Assembly: GCA_965203475.1 (NCBI GenBank)
Contig: OZ241890.1
Location: 186,001 to 250,000 of the forward strand
Direction of reading: 5' to 3'
DNA: 64,000 nt
DNA from: JABDMD01 sp965203475
Lineage (GTDB): Bacteria; Pseudomonadota; Gammaproteobacteria; UBA4575
Part shown: one piece after another, positions 27,378 to 37,400 of the stretch
How the letters are laid out: every line of letters starts with the position of its first letter
Position numbering within the stretch: the stretch's first letter is position 1
Position numbers and translations under genes: made by a program
Notes under the pieces: model-generated
The model's database searches: none
The model's input: only the letters and a program-made list of their open reading frames with translations
Told to the model about the DNA's origin: nothing

Positions 27378-27893
27378 TTGTCGGACAAACCCACGCATAT
27401 TCAAGTCGGTTATATTCAAGGTGTCTTTGGTGTCAAAGGCTGGAATAAAGTTTTTTCGTATTGTCGACCCAAACAACAGATTCTAGAGTACGCCATCTGG
27501 CAGTTACGTAACCATAACTCTGAACAAACTCTTGAGGTTGAGCAGGGCAAACTTCAGGGTAATGGCGTAATCGTAAAATTAAAATCCATAGACAATAGAA
27601 ATGTAGCGGAAGAATTAATTGGTGCAGAAGTATGGTTGCCGATCACAGCATTACCATCACTTTCTACAGGTGAATATTACTGGTTTCAGTTAATTGGATT
27701 GGAAGTGGTAAACACTCAGGGCCAGGTATTTGGGAAAATAAAAAAATTAATGGAAACCGGTGCCAATGATGTTTTGGTAGTTCAAAATCATTCAGATGAA
27801 ATTTTAATACCCTATATAAAAGAGGAAGTCATAAAATCTGTAGACTTGGATAAAAAAATCATGACCGTAGATTGGTTACAGGAATTTAGCTAA
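27378..27893 (+). CDS. rimM: Ribosome maturation factor RimM
   Basis: RimM helps assemble the 30S head by binding S19. The 171-residue sequence has the N-terminal barrel (VGYIQGVFGVKGWNKVFS) and the C-terminal PRC-barrel (GEYYWFQLIGLEVV, ETGANDVLVVQ, LIPYI). The start is TTG at 27378: it aligns with the RimM N terminus, and no ATG or GTG lies in a suitable place. It is 16 bases after rpsP and 2 bases before trmD. Confidence 0.95.
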   Translation: MSDKPTHIQVGYIQGVFGVKGWNKVFSYCRPKQQILEYAIWQLRNHNSEQTLEVEQGKLQGNGVIVKLKSIDNRNVAEELIGAEVWLPITALPSLSTGEYYWFQLIGLEVVNTQGQVFGKIKKLMETGANDVLVVQNHSDEILIPYIKEEVIKSVDLDKKIMTVDWLQEFS

Positions 27894-27895
27894 CC

Positions 27896-28651
27896 ATGCA
27901 TTTCGAAGTAATTACTCTGTTTCCAGAATTGGTGGAAAATTTAGCCAACTATGGAGTGGTGGGTCGCGCCATGGATGAAAAGCTTGCATCCATGCACAGC
28001 ATAAATCCTAGAGACTTTACTACTGACCCAAATCGTCGTGTGGATGATCGACCCTACGGCGGCGGTCCAGGCATGGTGATGCAATTTAAACCGTTGCAAA
28101 AAGCTATCCACCATGCAAAAAGCCTAAAAAGTGTAAGTGAACATGTCGTAATTTGCATGTCGGCGCATGGCAAACCATTGCAGCACACCGATATCAAAAG
28201 GCTCACAACATACCCAAGTCTAATCATTGTAGCGGGCCGTTACGAGGGCATTGATGAACGTCTCATGGAAACGGAAGTCGATGAGGAAATATCCATCGGT
28301 GATTTTGTTGTAAGCGGGGGGGAATTACCGGCCATGCTCATGATCGATGCCTTGATTCGGCATATTCCAGGAGCTTTGGGGCATGAAGAATCTGCTAATC
28401 AAGACTCATATGTTGACGGCACGCTCGATTGCCCGCATTATACGCGCCCGGAAAGCGTTGATGGTCATGAGGTCCCAGCAGTATTGCTCACTGGAGATCA
28501 TCAAGCCATTGAAATGTGGCGAAAAAAACAGGCGCTGGGAAGAACGTATGAGCGGCGACCCGATTTATTTGCCAAGCTAAAATTAGATGCAGCACAAAAA
28601 GCCTTATTACAAGAATATTTGCGCGAACAGGATAAAGAGTTAGACGACTAG
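27896..28651 (+). CDS. trmD: tRNA (guanine-N1-)-methyltransferase TrmD
   Basis: TrmD methylates G37 of tRNAs and prevents frameshifting. The 251-residue protein has the SPOUT knot with RVDDRPYGGGPGMVM near 45-60 (in parts), AGRYEGIDERL and SIGDFVVSGGELPAM, the SAM-binding trefoil. The start lies 2 bases after the rimM stop, so translation is probably coupled. It is followed by rplS after 8 bases. Confidence 0.98.
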   Translation: MHFEVITLFPELVENLANYGVVGRAMDEKLASMHSINPRDFTTDPNRRVDDRPYGGGPGMVMQFKPLQKAIHHAKSLKSVSEHVVICMSAHGKPLQHTDIKRLTTYPSLIIVAGRYEGIDERLMETEVDEEISIGDFVVSGGELPAMLMIDALIRHIPGALGHEESANQDSYVDGTLDCPHYTRPESVDGHEVPAVLLTGDHQAIEMWRKKQALGRTYERRPDLFAKLKLDAAQKALLQEYLREQDKELDD

Positions 28652-28659
28652 AAAAAATC

Positions 28660-29004
28660 ATGTCAAATATCATTCAAAATTTTGAACAACAACAAATGAA
28701 AAAAGATCTTCCAGATTTTGGTCCGGGTGATACAGTTGTTGTTCAAGTAAAAGTTAAAGAAGGCAACCGTCAGCGTTTGCAAGCCTATGAAGGTGTTGTC
28801 ATTGCAAAGCGTAATCGTGGAATTAATTCTGCGTTTACTGTAAGAAAAATTTCACACGGGGAAGGGGTGGAGCGTGTGTTTCAAACACATAGCCCATTAA
28901 TCGATAGTATTAAAGTAAAACGCAAAGGAGATGTGCGTCGTGCGAAGTTGTATTATTTACGCGGACGTACTGGAAAAGCAGCCCGAATTAAAGAAAAGAT
29001 TTAA
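28660..29004 (+). CDS. rplS: 50S ribosomal protein L19
   Basis: The 114-residue protein carries the L19 signature: FGPGDTVVVQVKVKEGNRQRLQ, FEGVVIAKRNRG-like YEGVVIAKRNRG, and FTVRKISHGEGVERVF (in parts), then AKLYYLRGRTGKAARIKE. L19 sits at the 30S-50S interface. It ends the operon, and a strong terminator follows 26 bases later. Confidence 0.98.
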   Translation: MSNIIQNFEQQQMKKDLPDFGPGDTVVVQVKVKEGNRQRLQAYEGVVIAKRNRGINSAFTVRKISHGEGVERVFQTHSPLIDSIKVKRKGDVRRAKLYYLRGRTGKAARIKEKI

Positions 29005-29030
29005 AAAAATCATTTAAGCCTTTCTAATTA

Positions 29031-29056
29031 AACGCCTCGATCTTCGAGGCGTTTTT
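29031..29056 (+). terminator. Rho-independent terminator of the rpsP-rplS operon
   Basis: AACGCCTCGA (29031-29040) and TCGAGGCGTT (29044-29053) form a perfect 10-bp stem with a TCT loop, followed by a run of T to 29056. It lies directly after rplS. Confidence 0.95.
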
Positions 29057-29102
29057 GATTTATCAGAGTAGAATATACATCTATTTAATGAAGGTCCTAA
29101 TT

Positions 29103-29579
29103 ATGCAGCAATTTATAACGACATCTCCCATAGGAAAAATTGCAGTTCATTATGAAAGCGATTTTATATTGGGCGTGAAATATGTTGATTCACGAAAGAA
29201 ACTACACGAACGAATAGATCCTTTTGCTAAAGAAATTGATAAACAATTACAGAATTATTTTCAAGGTAAGTTGCAGAGTTTTGATTTGCCTTTTTTATAT
29301 CGCGAAGGAACCGATTTTCAGGTTCGCGTTTGGGACCAAATAAGAAGAATTCCTTTTGGTACAACGCGTACCTATGGGCAAATTGCGAACAAAATAAAAT
29401 CGGGACCTCGTGCTGTGGGTAATGCATGCCGACAAAATCATTTGCTACTCATTGTGCCTTGCCATCGGGTAGTGAGTGTTACTGGGTTGGGTGGATTTAT
29501 GGGTGATGCTGGCGGAAAATTGGTGCGCCGCAAACAATGGCTGTTAGACCATGAACAAGAATTTAAGTGTGCCGCATAA
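29103..29579 (+). CDS. ogt: Methylated-DNA-protein cysteine methyltransferase
   Basis: This enzyme removes O6-alkyl groups from guanine in DNA by transferring them to its own cysteine. The active site IVPCHRV and the DNA-binding helix GPRAVGNACRQN are present, with TTRTYGQIA before it. I place the start at ATG 29103, preceded by AAGG; the longer frame begins inside the rplS terminator. This gives 158 residues, fitting Ogt and the C-terminal half of Ada. There is no Ada regulatory domain. The asparagine hinge before the active site is NACRQN, as usual. Confidence 0.92.
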   Translation: MQQFITTSPIGKIAVHYESDFILGVKYVDSRKKLHERIDPFAKEIDKQLQNYFQGKLQSFDLPFLYREGTDFQVRVWDQIRRIPFGTTRTYGQIANKIKSGPRAVGNACRQNHLLLIVPCHRVVSVTGLGGFMGDAGGKLVRRKQWLLDHEQEFKCAA

Positions 29580-29606
29580 ATAGCAAATCACTTTTTCCCG
29601 TTTAAT

Positions 29607-30293
29607 ATGCACGTACATTATTTAAAGCATGTGCCATTTGAAGGCTTAGGGAATATAGAGAGCTTATTAGTAGAGCGAGGCTGTAAACTGACCCGCACCA
29701 GTTTATTTGTCGATCAGTCCTTCCCCTCCATCCACGATATCGACGCACTTATAATAATGGGTGGACCGATGGGAGTGTATGACGAGGACAAATTTCCGTG
29801 GTTAGCGCTTGAGAAAGAATTTATCGATTCTGTATTAAAGCGCGAGATTCCTGTGATGGGGATTTGTCTTGGTGCGCAATTAATTGCCAATGTACTAGGG
29901 GCACGCGTTCGAAAAAATAAAGCAGAAGAAATTGGTTGGTTTCCGGTGAAGCGAATTCAAATCGACACACATCGTAAGTTTCAAGAGTTACCTTTAGAAT
30001 TTGATGTTCTGCATTGGCATGGCGATACCTTTGAGATACCTGAAGGTGCTGTCAATTTTATAGAAAGTGAAGGCTGTGAAAATCAGGCCTTTTTGTATAA
30101 AGAAAATGTTTTAGGTTTGCAATTTCACTTGGAAATGTTACCCAGCCATGTCGAGGCGATTTATCAAGAGTGCGGCAAACCTGAAAAACAAGGGGACTAT
30201 ATTCAAAGTTTGCAGGCCATGATAGGCCCAGCTGATAAATTCCAACAGGCGGGTAAAATATTAAAAAATATAATTGAGACCTTTATTTTTTAA
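29607..30293 (+). CDS. Class I glutamine amidotransferase (GMP synthase-like)
   Basis: The 228-residue protein is a stand-alone class I GATase domain. IMGGPMGVYD near 51-60, the nucleophile Cys in GICLGAQ near 90-96, LHWHGDTFE, and the His in GLQFHLE with a following Glu region complete the triad layout. Stand-alone proteins like this hydrolyse glutamine, or gamma-glutamyl compounds, in amine catabolism. The true partner or substrate is unknown. It lies 27 bases after ogt. Confidence 0.85.
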   Translation: MHVHYLKHVPFEGLGNIESLLVERGCKLTRTSLFVDQSFPSIHDIDALIIMGGPMGVYDEDKFPWLALEKEFIDSVLKREIPVMGICLGAQLIANVLGARVRKNKAEEIGWFPVKRIQIDTHRKFQELPLEFDVLHWHGDTFEIPEGAVNFIESEGCENQAFLYKENVLGLQFHLEMLPSHVEAIYQECGKPEKQGDYIQSLQAMIGPADKFQQAGKILKNIIETFIF

Positions 30294-30334
30294 ATTTTGT
30301 CCTCATATCCATATAGATCATTCAGGAGGTTGAG

Positions 30335-30538
30335 ATGGAAGATAATAGTAGAAAAGATATTCGAGCATTATTGAAAACCTTTGGGGTAAAAGCTGATGAA
30401 GCCATTGTGGGCCATCTGGCAAAACATCCAGATGTAAGTTCATTAACCTTGAAAGTGACATTAGAAGATGTAACCAATTATGGCGCATCAAGCATAGAAC
30501 CCATTTCGCTCGTCATTGATGGTGATATTAATCGGTAA
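30335..30538 (+). CDS. Small conserved-looking protein, possibly DUF6494-like
   Basis: The 67-residue acidic protein has a strong ribosome site (CAGGAGG) and a tidy start. The N-terminal half (DIRALLKTFGVKADEAI) looks helical, and the second half (LTLKVTLEDV, SLVIDGDI) looks like two strands. The arrangement resembles DUF6494 proteins from memory; I am not certain. It lies 25 bases before htpG and is probably co-transcribed with it. Confidence 0.55.
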   Translation: MEDNSRKDIRALLKTFGVKADEAIVGHLAKHPDVSSLTLKVTLEDVTNYGASSIEPISLVIDGDINR

Positions 30539-30563
30539 AACTTAACACACGGAAATTTTAGTC

Positions 30564-32468
30564 ATGAGTACGGACACCCAAAAAGACAATATGAAAGAAA
30601 CCTTGCAGTTTGAAACTGAAGTTGCCCAGTTGTTGCATCTAATGATTCATTCTCTTTATTCAAATAAAGAAATATTTCTTCGAGAACTCATTTCAAACGC
30701 ATCCGATGCCTGTGACAAATTACGATTTGAAGCGGTATCCGATGATTCTCTATTAAGTAAAGATACCGATCTAAAAATTCAAGTTGAATTTGATAACGAT
30801 GATAAAACGATCACGGTTCGCGATAACGGCATTGGCATGAGTCGTGAAGAAGTCATTCAAAATATAGGCACCATTGCAAAATCGGGTACAAAAGAGTTTT
30901 TAGCTCAACTTACGGGTGATCAAAGCAAAGACTCTCATCTTATTGGCCAATTTGGTGTTGGTTTTTATTCTTCATTTATTGTGGCAGATAAAGTCACCAT
31001 TAAAACGCGTCGTGCAGGGCTAGAAAAAGATCAAGGCGTGCATTGGGAATCCGATGGCACCGGTTCTTACACACTTGAAAGTATTGATCGAGATAAGCGA
31101 GGAACCGAAGTAATTTTGCATCTTAAAAAAGATGAAGAAGAGTTACTGAATAGTTGGCGACTACGTTCCATTGTTACGAGATATTCTGATCATGTGCCAT
31201 TACCCATTGAGATGCGTGAAGAAAACGATAAGGGTGAGCCAACCGCGAAATGGGAAACCATCAATAAAGCATCGGCATTATGGACACGACCTAAAAATGA
31301 AATTACAGATGATGAATATAAAGAATTTTATAAACATGTAGGTCATGATTTTGCCGATCCATTAATTTGGACCCATAACCGGGTGGAAGGTAAAAACGAA
31401 TACATTTCTCTTTTATATATCCCTACTCAAGCTCCATTTGATTTATTCGAGCCCAATCCAGCGCATGGCGTAAAGCTCTATGTGCAACGTGTATTTATTA
31501 TGGATGATGCGGAAAAACTGTTGCCACGTTATTTACGTTTTGTTCGTGGAATCATTGATTCAAGCGAATTGCCATTAAATATTTCTCGTGAAATTTTGCA
31601 AAGCAACAAAATCATCGACAATATCCGCTCCGGTTCGGTGAAAAAAATACTGGGACTGTTAGAAACACTTGCTAAAAACGAATCCGTGAAATACCAAGAA
31701 TTTTGGTCAGTATTTGGAAAAGTATTAAAAGAAGGACCAGGCGAGGACTTCACCAATAAAGAAAAAATTGCCAAGTTATTGCGTTTTGCATCCACACATA
31801 ACAGTGATGATGCACAAACGGTGTCGCTGGATGATTACATTGCTCGCATGAAACCTGAGCAAGAAAAAATCTACTTCATCACCGCAGATAATTTTGCGGC
31901 CGCTAAAAATAGTCCGCATCTCGAAATCTTTAAAGAAAAAGATATTGAAGTGTTATTACTATTCGATCGTGTTGATGAATGGCTAATGAGTCATTTAACT
32001 GAATATTCTGAAAAATCGTTTGCCTCCGTGGCTAAGGGCGAGTTAGATCTTGGCAAAATTAGTGGCGAGGAAGATCAAAAACAGCAAAAGAAAAAAGAGA
32101 AAGAAGCAAAAGAACTTGTTAAACGCATTAAAAAAGTGCTTGATGAAAAAGTTGAAGAGGTTCGTGTATCACATCGTCTTACTTCATCGCCAGCATGCAT
32201 TGTATTAAGTGAACAAGACATGGCGTTATACATGCAGCATTTGATGAAGCAAGCAGGCCACGAAATGCCGACCAGTAAACCGGTGCTTGAGATCAATCCA
32301 ACACATCCATTGGTAGAGCGAATGGAAAACGAGCAAGCCGAAGATCGATTTGAAGACTGGGCAAACATTTTATTCGATCAAGCCATTCTTGCCGAGGGTG
32401 GGCAACTGGAAGATCCTGCAAGTTTTGTGAGCCGGTTGAATCAAATGATTAACGAAATTGCCAAATAA
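30564..32468 (+). CDS. htpG: Molecular chaperone HtpG (Hsp90)
   Basis: HtpG is the bacterial Hsp90 dimer that remodels client proteins with DnaK. The 634-residue sequence carries the GHKL ATPase domain: EIFLRELISNASDACDKLR near 37-55 (in parts), DNGIGM, GTIAKSGT and GQFGVGFYSSF. The middle domain has SSELPLNISREILQ. A charged linker and dimerisation domain follow. No good sigma-32 box was found directly upstream, unlike clpB. Confidence 0.98.
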   Translation: MSTDTQKDNMKETLQFETEVAQLLHLMIHSLYSNKEIFLRELISNASDACDKLRFEAVSDDSLLSKDTDLKIQVEFDNDDKTITVRDNGIGMSREEVIQNIGTIAKSGTKEFLAQLTGDQSKDSHLIGQFGVGFYSSFIVADKVTIKTRRAGLEKDQGVHWESDGTGSYTLESIDRDKRGTEVILHLKKDEEELLNSWRLRSIVTRYSDHVPLPIEMREENDKGEPTAKWETINKASALWTRPKNEITDDEYKEFYKHVGHDFADPLIWTHNRVEGKNEYISLLYIPTQAPFDLFEPNPAHGVKLYVQRVFIMDDAEKLLPRYLRFVRGIIDSSELPLNISREILQSNKIIDNIRSGSVKKILGLLETLAKNESVKYQEFWSVFGKVLKEGPGEDFTNKEKIAKLLRFASTHNSDDAQTVSLDDYIARMKPEQEKIYFITADNFAAAKNSPHLEIFKEKDIEVLLLFDRVDEWLMSHLTEYSEKSFASVAKGELDLGKISGEEDQKQQKKKEKEAKELVKRIKKVLDEKVEEVRVSHRLTSSPACIVLSEQDMALYMQHLMKQAGHEMPTSKPVLEINPTHPLVERMENEQAEDRFEDWANILFDQAILAEGGQLEDPASFVSRLNQMINEIAK

Positions 32469-32592
32469 TAAAGCTAAACCATTTTGGGAGGCAAGATCAT
32501 TACAAGAAATGAACTCACAAAAGTGGGTGAGCACAGGGATGTATGAATAAGTGTTGCAACATGGATGTTGCATCAAATTTGAGTTAATAATA

Positions 32593-33051
32593 GTGAAACA
32601 ATCAAGTAAATTTTGGGAAACCAAAAGTCTTGCAGAGATGACTCAAGAGGAGTGGGAATCATTATGCGACGGCTGTGGGAAATGTTGTTTGATAAAACTT
32701 GAAGACGCAGAAACCAATAAATTATTTTATACCGATGTTGCCTGTCATTTGTTAGATTCCACAACCTGTCAATGTAAAAACTATAAACAGCGAAAAGCGT
32801 TAGTGGATGATTGTGTAGCGCTAACGCCAAATGATGTAGAAGATTTTACATGGTTGCCAAAAACCTGTGCTTATCGCTTATTGTATGAAGGTAAAGAGTT
32901 ACCTTCATGGCATTACTTAGTGTGTGGAGATAAAAATGCTATGCATGAAGAAAAAATGTCTGTTAAAAATCGCACGGTAAGTGAAACAGCAGTCGCCGAA
33001 ATAGCAGAACACATCGTGTACTGGGTTGATGACATGGATGTCAGAATATGA
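32593..33051 (+). CDS. ycgN: YcgN family cysteine-cluster protein (UPF0260)
   Basis: The sequence follows E. coli YcgN closely: FWETKSLAEMTQEEWESLCDGCGKCC (in parts), DVACHLLD, TCQCKNY, WLPKTCAYRLL and AMHEEKMSV. The cysteines resemble the YkgJ/CxxCxxCC family that probably binds zinc or an Fe-S cluster; function is not established. I place the start at GTG 32593 (152 residues), matching the family length. The frame extends back to GTG 32551, adding 14 residues without similarity. Confidence 0.88.
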   Translation: MKQSSKFWETKSLAEMTQEEWESLCDGCGKCCLIKLEDAETNKLFYTDVACHLLDSTTCQCKNYKQRKALVDDCVALTPNDVEDFTWLPKTCAYRLLYEGKELPSWHYLVCGDKNAMHEEKMSVKNRTVSETAVAEIAEHIVYWVDDMDVRI

Positions 33052-33166
33052 GATGCATCTTGGAAGATGCAAACTTATTAACATTAAATTTCATATTCAT
33101 ATCTAAGCAGCATGTAGTAATTTTTATTTACTAAATGATTGCCTGATCAATCTCGAATTATAAATC

Positions 33167-33823
33167 TTATATTATACTGGCTAGATACCCGTTTTGACTT
33201 TTAATTTTATTGGTATAGTGCAAATCAAAATTTTCAACGATCGATTTTTGAACGGAGGCAAGCTGTAATAAGTTATTTCGCCACTTATTAAGCTTGGGAT
33301 AATCATTCCAATCGACAGCCGATAAAAATTTATTTAAAAATTCTAATCGAATTAACAAAGGCGCATAGGCAGCATCGATCAGTGATAATTCTTCGCCATT
33401 AAAAAAGGTTGAATCCCCTAAAACATCTTCTACGCGTTGAATATGACCTTTACATTCAGCAATTTGATTTTGCATGGCTTGTTCATCTTTATGATCGGCA
33501 ATCATAAATAGGTCCACCAAACAAGTTCCGCCATATTCGATCCACGCACGGTTTTTGGCTAAGGTGAGTGGATCAGAAGGTTTTAATGTCCCTGGGGTTA
33601 CATCATCCAAATATTCATTGATTACGGCTGATTCAAATAACAATTCTGTGCCATCTATTTTAAGTACAGGTACTTTTCCAAGGGGAGAAAGTTCTAAAAA
33701 CCAATCAGGTGGGTTAAAAATATCAATAAAAGTAATTTTATAATCCACATTTTTGTGGTTTAACGTAATTAAACTTCGCTGTACATAGGGGCATACATTA
33801 AAACTAATGAGTTCAAGGTCCAT
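33167..33823 (-). CDS. Glutathione S-transferase family protein
   Basis: The 218-residue protein has a thioredoxin-like N-terminal domain with FNVCPYVQRS (Cys 11) as the catalytic region, the cis-Pro loop KVPVLKIDG and the glutathione contact LFESAVINEYLDD. A helical C-terminal domain contains LSLIDAAYAPLL with the N-capping Asp. The CPYVQR motif points to the omega/beta-type or lyase-like subgroup rather than a Tyr/Ser enzyme. The substrate is unknown. It is divergent from hslR, with 81 bases between the starts. Confidence 0.9.
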   Translation of the reverse strand: MDLELISFNVCPYVQRSLITLNHKNVDYKITFIDIFNPPDWFLELSPLGKVPVLKIDGTELLFESAVINEYLDDVTPGTLKPSDPLTLAKNRAWIEYGGTCLVDLFMIADHKDEQAMQNQIAECKGHIQRVEDVLGDSTFFNGEELSLIDAAYAPLLIRLEFLNKFLSAVDWNDYPKLNKWRNNLLQLASVQKSIVENFDLHYTNKIKSQNGYLASII

Positions 33824-33904
33824 GGCGATTTATTCTAATTATTAAAAACGCCACATTATACTTGGGCTGAACAAAATGGGAATATAAGCGCGATTTACAA
33901 AACC

Positions 33905-34285
33905 ATGGAAAAAGTAAGAATCGACAAATGGCTTTGGGCCGCCCGTTTTTTTAAAACACGCTCGCTTGCGGCAACGGCCGTGAGCGGCGGTAAGGTCCAT
34001 GTTAATGGGCAGCGAGTAAAATCTTCTAAATATATAACAGTAGGCGATGAGCTTGAAATTACCAAAGGACAATTTCATGCTGTTATCCATGTGTATGCAC
34101 TCGGTGAAAAAAGAGGTCCTGCAAAAGAAGCAAATACGCTTTATCAAGAAACAGAAGAGAGTCTGCAGAAGCGTGAATTAGAAGCAACACAACGAAAAGT
34201 ATTGAATGCATCCATGCCAAGGGCATTGAAAAAACCAAATAAAAAACAAATTCGTCAACTTCGAAAATTGAGTGGCAAATCGTAA
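33905..34285 (+). CDS. hslR: Heat shock protein 15, S4-domain RNA-binding protein HslR
   Basis: HslR recycles stalled 50S subunits carrying peptidyl-tRNA. The 126-residue protein starts with the S4 RNA-binding domain (VRIDKWLWAARFFKTRSLA, then GGKVHVNGQRVK), and ends in a basic tail (KKPNKKQIRQLRKLSGK), as in E. coli Hsp15 (133 residues). It is the last core gene before the accessory island. Confidence 0.93.
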   Translation: MEKVRIDKWLWAARFFKTRSLAATAVSGGKVHVNGQRVKSSKYITVGDELEITKGQFHAVIHVYALGEKRGPAKEANTLYQETEESLQKRELEATQRKVLNASMPRALKKPNKKQIRQLRKLSGKS

Positions 34286-34465
34286 TAAATAATTGACATA
34301 AAGTACATGAGTTAAGTTACTAATACTTGTTTAAAAAAATTTAAATGTTTATTTTTTAAACAACTTAAATTTTTAATTTTTAATTCATTTAACCTTGACG
34401 GTTAATTTAATAAAGGAGCAAAATTAAAACTAATAAATAAAAATAAATACACGTTGGGAGGGGCT

Positions 34466-37400
34466 ATGGGCAATCTATGGGTGCGTCCATTTGCAGTGCA
34501 AGCTGTAAAACTATTCTTTATTTTATCGGTTCTTTATTCTCTTCTATATACATCGAATGTTTTCGCAGGGGGTGGGCCACCGCCTCCGCCTCCAATTGCG
34601 GGCCCTACTTTTACTCCTAATGGTGGCACACATGATGAATCAGTAACCGTTGCAATTTCAACAAGTCATTCTAGATCTAGGATCTACTATTCTATTAATG
34701 GTGGAGTATATAGTGTTTATAGTAGCCCTGTTACAATTTCTTCAAATTCGTCTTTAAGTGCGTATTCAAAAAAATTCTTAGGGCCATTTGGTGGGGGTTG
34801 GGAAACCAGTTTAACTACTTCAACCAACTTTACAGTAATTCCAAAATTAGCAATCCCAACATCAAGTCCAAATGGTGGGAATTTTGATGATTATGTAACA
34901 GTAACATTGTCATCTTCAGATCCTGGTGCAGAATATCGTTATACATTGGATGGAACTACTCCCACTTCTGCTTCAAGTTTCTCAAGCGGTACTATCACAA
35001 TTACTCAAAGTTCGAACCTTAAAGTCTATGCATTTAAAGATGGTTATATCGATAGTAATGTTTTATCAACAAATTTTAATATCACACAATCTAGTTCGGG
35101 CGGTGGTAGCGGAGGTTCTGGTGGAGGTGGGCCTGTATCCGGTGATTTAGTTGGCTCCATAGCTGGGGAATTCTCTGTTAGCAATAATGGCGCAGCTACA
35201 TATAGTATTCCCATAGCTATTCCACCTGGCACTGCAGGCGTTCAACCAAAGCTTGCGCTCAATTATTCCAGTCAAGGTAGAAATGGGTTATTAGGTTTAG
35301 GCTGGTTTATTGGCGGGCTTTCGGTCTTACACCGTTGTCCTGCTAATTTAGTAAAAGATGGATTCATTGATGGAATCAATTTTGATGATAATGATCGATT
35401 TTGTTTAGATGGCCAACCTCTGATTGCAATTAATGGAATATATGGAGCGGATGGAACGGAATATAGAACTGAAATAAACAATTTTTCAAAAATCATATCG
35501 TATGACACGAATGGAGACGGCCCAGATTATTTTAAGGTTTGGACTAAATCTGGCGAGATCATGGAATATGGCACAACCCCCGATTCATACATCAACCCGC
35601 CATTAGCAAATGGTAGTCTTCAACAAATTGCACTTTGCTGGTTGTTGGCAAAAGTAACTGACACAGTTGGTAATTATTTGACTATTGCATATTTTGAAAA
35701 CGAGTCAACGGGGGAAAACTATCCACTTCGAATTGATTATACGGGTAATACTAGTGCAGGCCTTAGCCCTTACAACTCTGTCGAGTTTTTGTATGAAGAT
35801 AGAGTTGATATAGGATTTAAATTTATAAATGGTACGCAGATTGAATCTACAAAACGTTTAATTAACCTTACATCAAAAAATAATGGAAACAAAGTTGTAG
35901 ATTATCAAATTAGTTATACAGAAAGTGTTAGCACAGGACGTTCTCAAATAGAAACGATCACACAATGTGATCTCAACAATGAGTGTATTCCTTATACTTC
36001 ATTTAACTGGGAAGATGAGGGCAGTCCAATGTTTGAATCAAATGCAGGTTTGGCGCTTCCTTTCCCACTGGTTGAAGCATCATCTTCTGGAAATTCATTT
36101 TTCGACATGAATACTCAGTTAGTTGATCTAAATGGCGATGGTCTTTTAGATTTAGCATATGCAATCGACAAGCTTCAATATATTAGTGAAGGTGCTTATC
36201 TTAATACCGGTGTTGGTTGGACATTTGCACCAGAATATACCCCTCCATATCTTTTAGCAGTGACTGAAACCTGTTTTAGTGCATGTGCCTACACTACAAA
36301 TATTCAAGAAATGGGGTCAAGATTTGTTGATTTAAATGGTGATGGTTTAGTTGATTTTGTTTATAACCAATTTAACACTTATGATTATACTCAAGGGCCC
36401 AGAGGCGCTTATTTAAATACAGGCTCCGGTTGGGTTTCTGCGCCGCAATTTAATTTACCTTCTCGTTTAGTTGAGTATGACGGAATTTCATGGCAATCAG
36501 TTAAAGCAGAGTTTGTTGATTTGGATGCGGATGGTTTACAAGACTTTACTTACTACTATCAAAGTATAAGTAATGGACAAATTTTGCGAGGTGCTTATCT
36601 AAACACTGGGTCTGGTTGGGAGTATTCCTCTGATCATTTGCCACCTTTTTATCTATCGCAATTTTATTTGGGTTATGGCTATACGAAAACAAGTGCTCAA
36701 TATATAGATTTAAATGGCGACACTCTTCCAGATGTAGTGTCTGCATATTTGTCTGGTAGTAGTTTAGTTTCAAATACATATCTAAATACAGGAACTGGTT
36801 GGGATCTTGCCGCTGATTATAATCTGCCAAAATATTTGGCTGAGTATAAAAATTCACGCTATTCACCTAGTGGTGCAGAATTTGCTGATTTAAATGGAGA
36901 TGGATTACCTGACTTTCTATTTTCTGTTTATAACGGAAGCACTTATGATAAAGGAGCATGGTTAAATACAGGAAAAGGATGGGAATTAGATAACCGTTTT
37001 GATCCCCCAACGTTTTTAGGTCGTAGTTATCTTCCCCCTTCATCTTCTACAACAATTCTTTCTAAATCGGGAGTTAAATTTGTAGACTTAAATGCAGATG
37101 GTCTACAAGATTGTGTCTATTCAAATTATTCAGGCGGAACTGATAAGGATGCTTGGATTAATACAGGATCAGGTTGGGAATCTAATCCTGATTTAGCCCC
37201 TCCACATTATCTTGCTCGATGGGACATTAGTGGATATCGAGATTCTGGTGCAAGGTATGCAGATTTAAATGGAGATGGAATGTTGGAGTTTATGTACTCC
37301 ATTACATGGACCTGGAATTTAACTTCAATATCGAAAGGTACATATATTAATACCGGAAAAATTGAGTATGTCGATAACATTACAAATGGATTAGGTATTG

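Noticed and set aside
29055..29102. Upstream extension of the ogt gene
   Set aside because: It starts inside the rplS terminator and adds residues with no family similarity; the ATG at 29103 has a ribosome site.
30274..30308. Sigma-32-like promoter before the htpG unit (TTGAGA and CCTCATAT)
   Set aside because: The spacing is 21 bases, beyond the 11-16 expected, and both boxes deviate from consensus.
33054..33071. TGCATCTT/AAGATGCA palindrome as terminator of ycgN
   Set aside because: The loop is only two bases and no T run follows; it is probably too weak.
34293..34323. Promoter TTGACA before the RHS gene
   Set aside because: TTGACA is good, but no acceptable -10 lies at 15-19 bases, so I do not call it.
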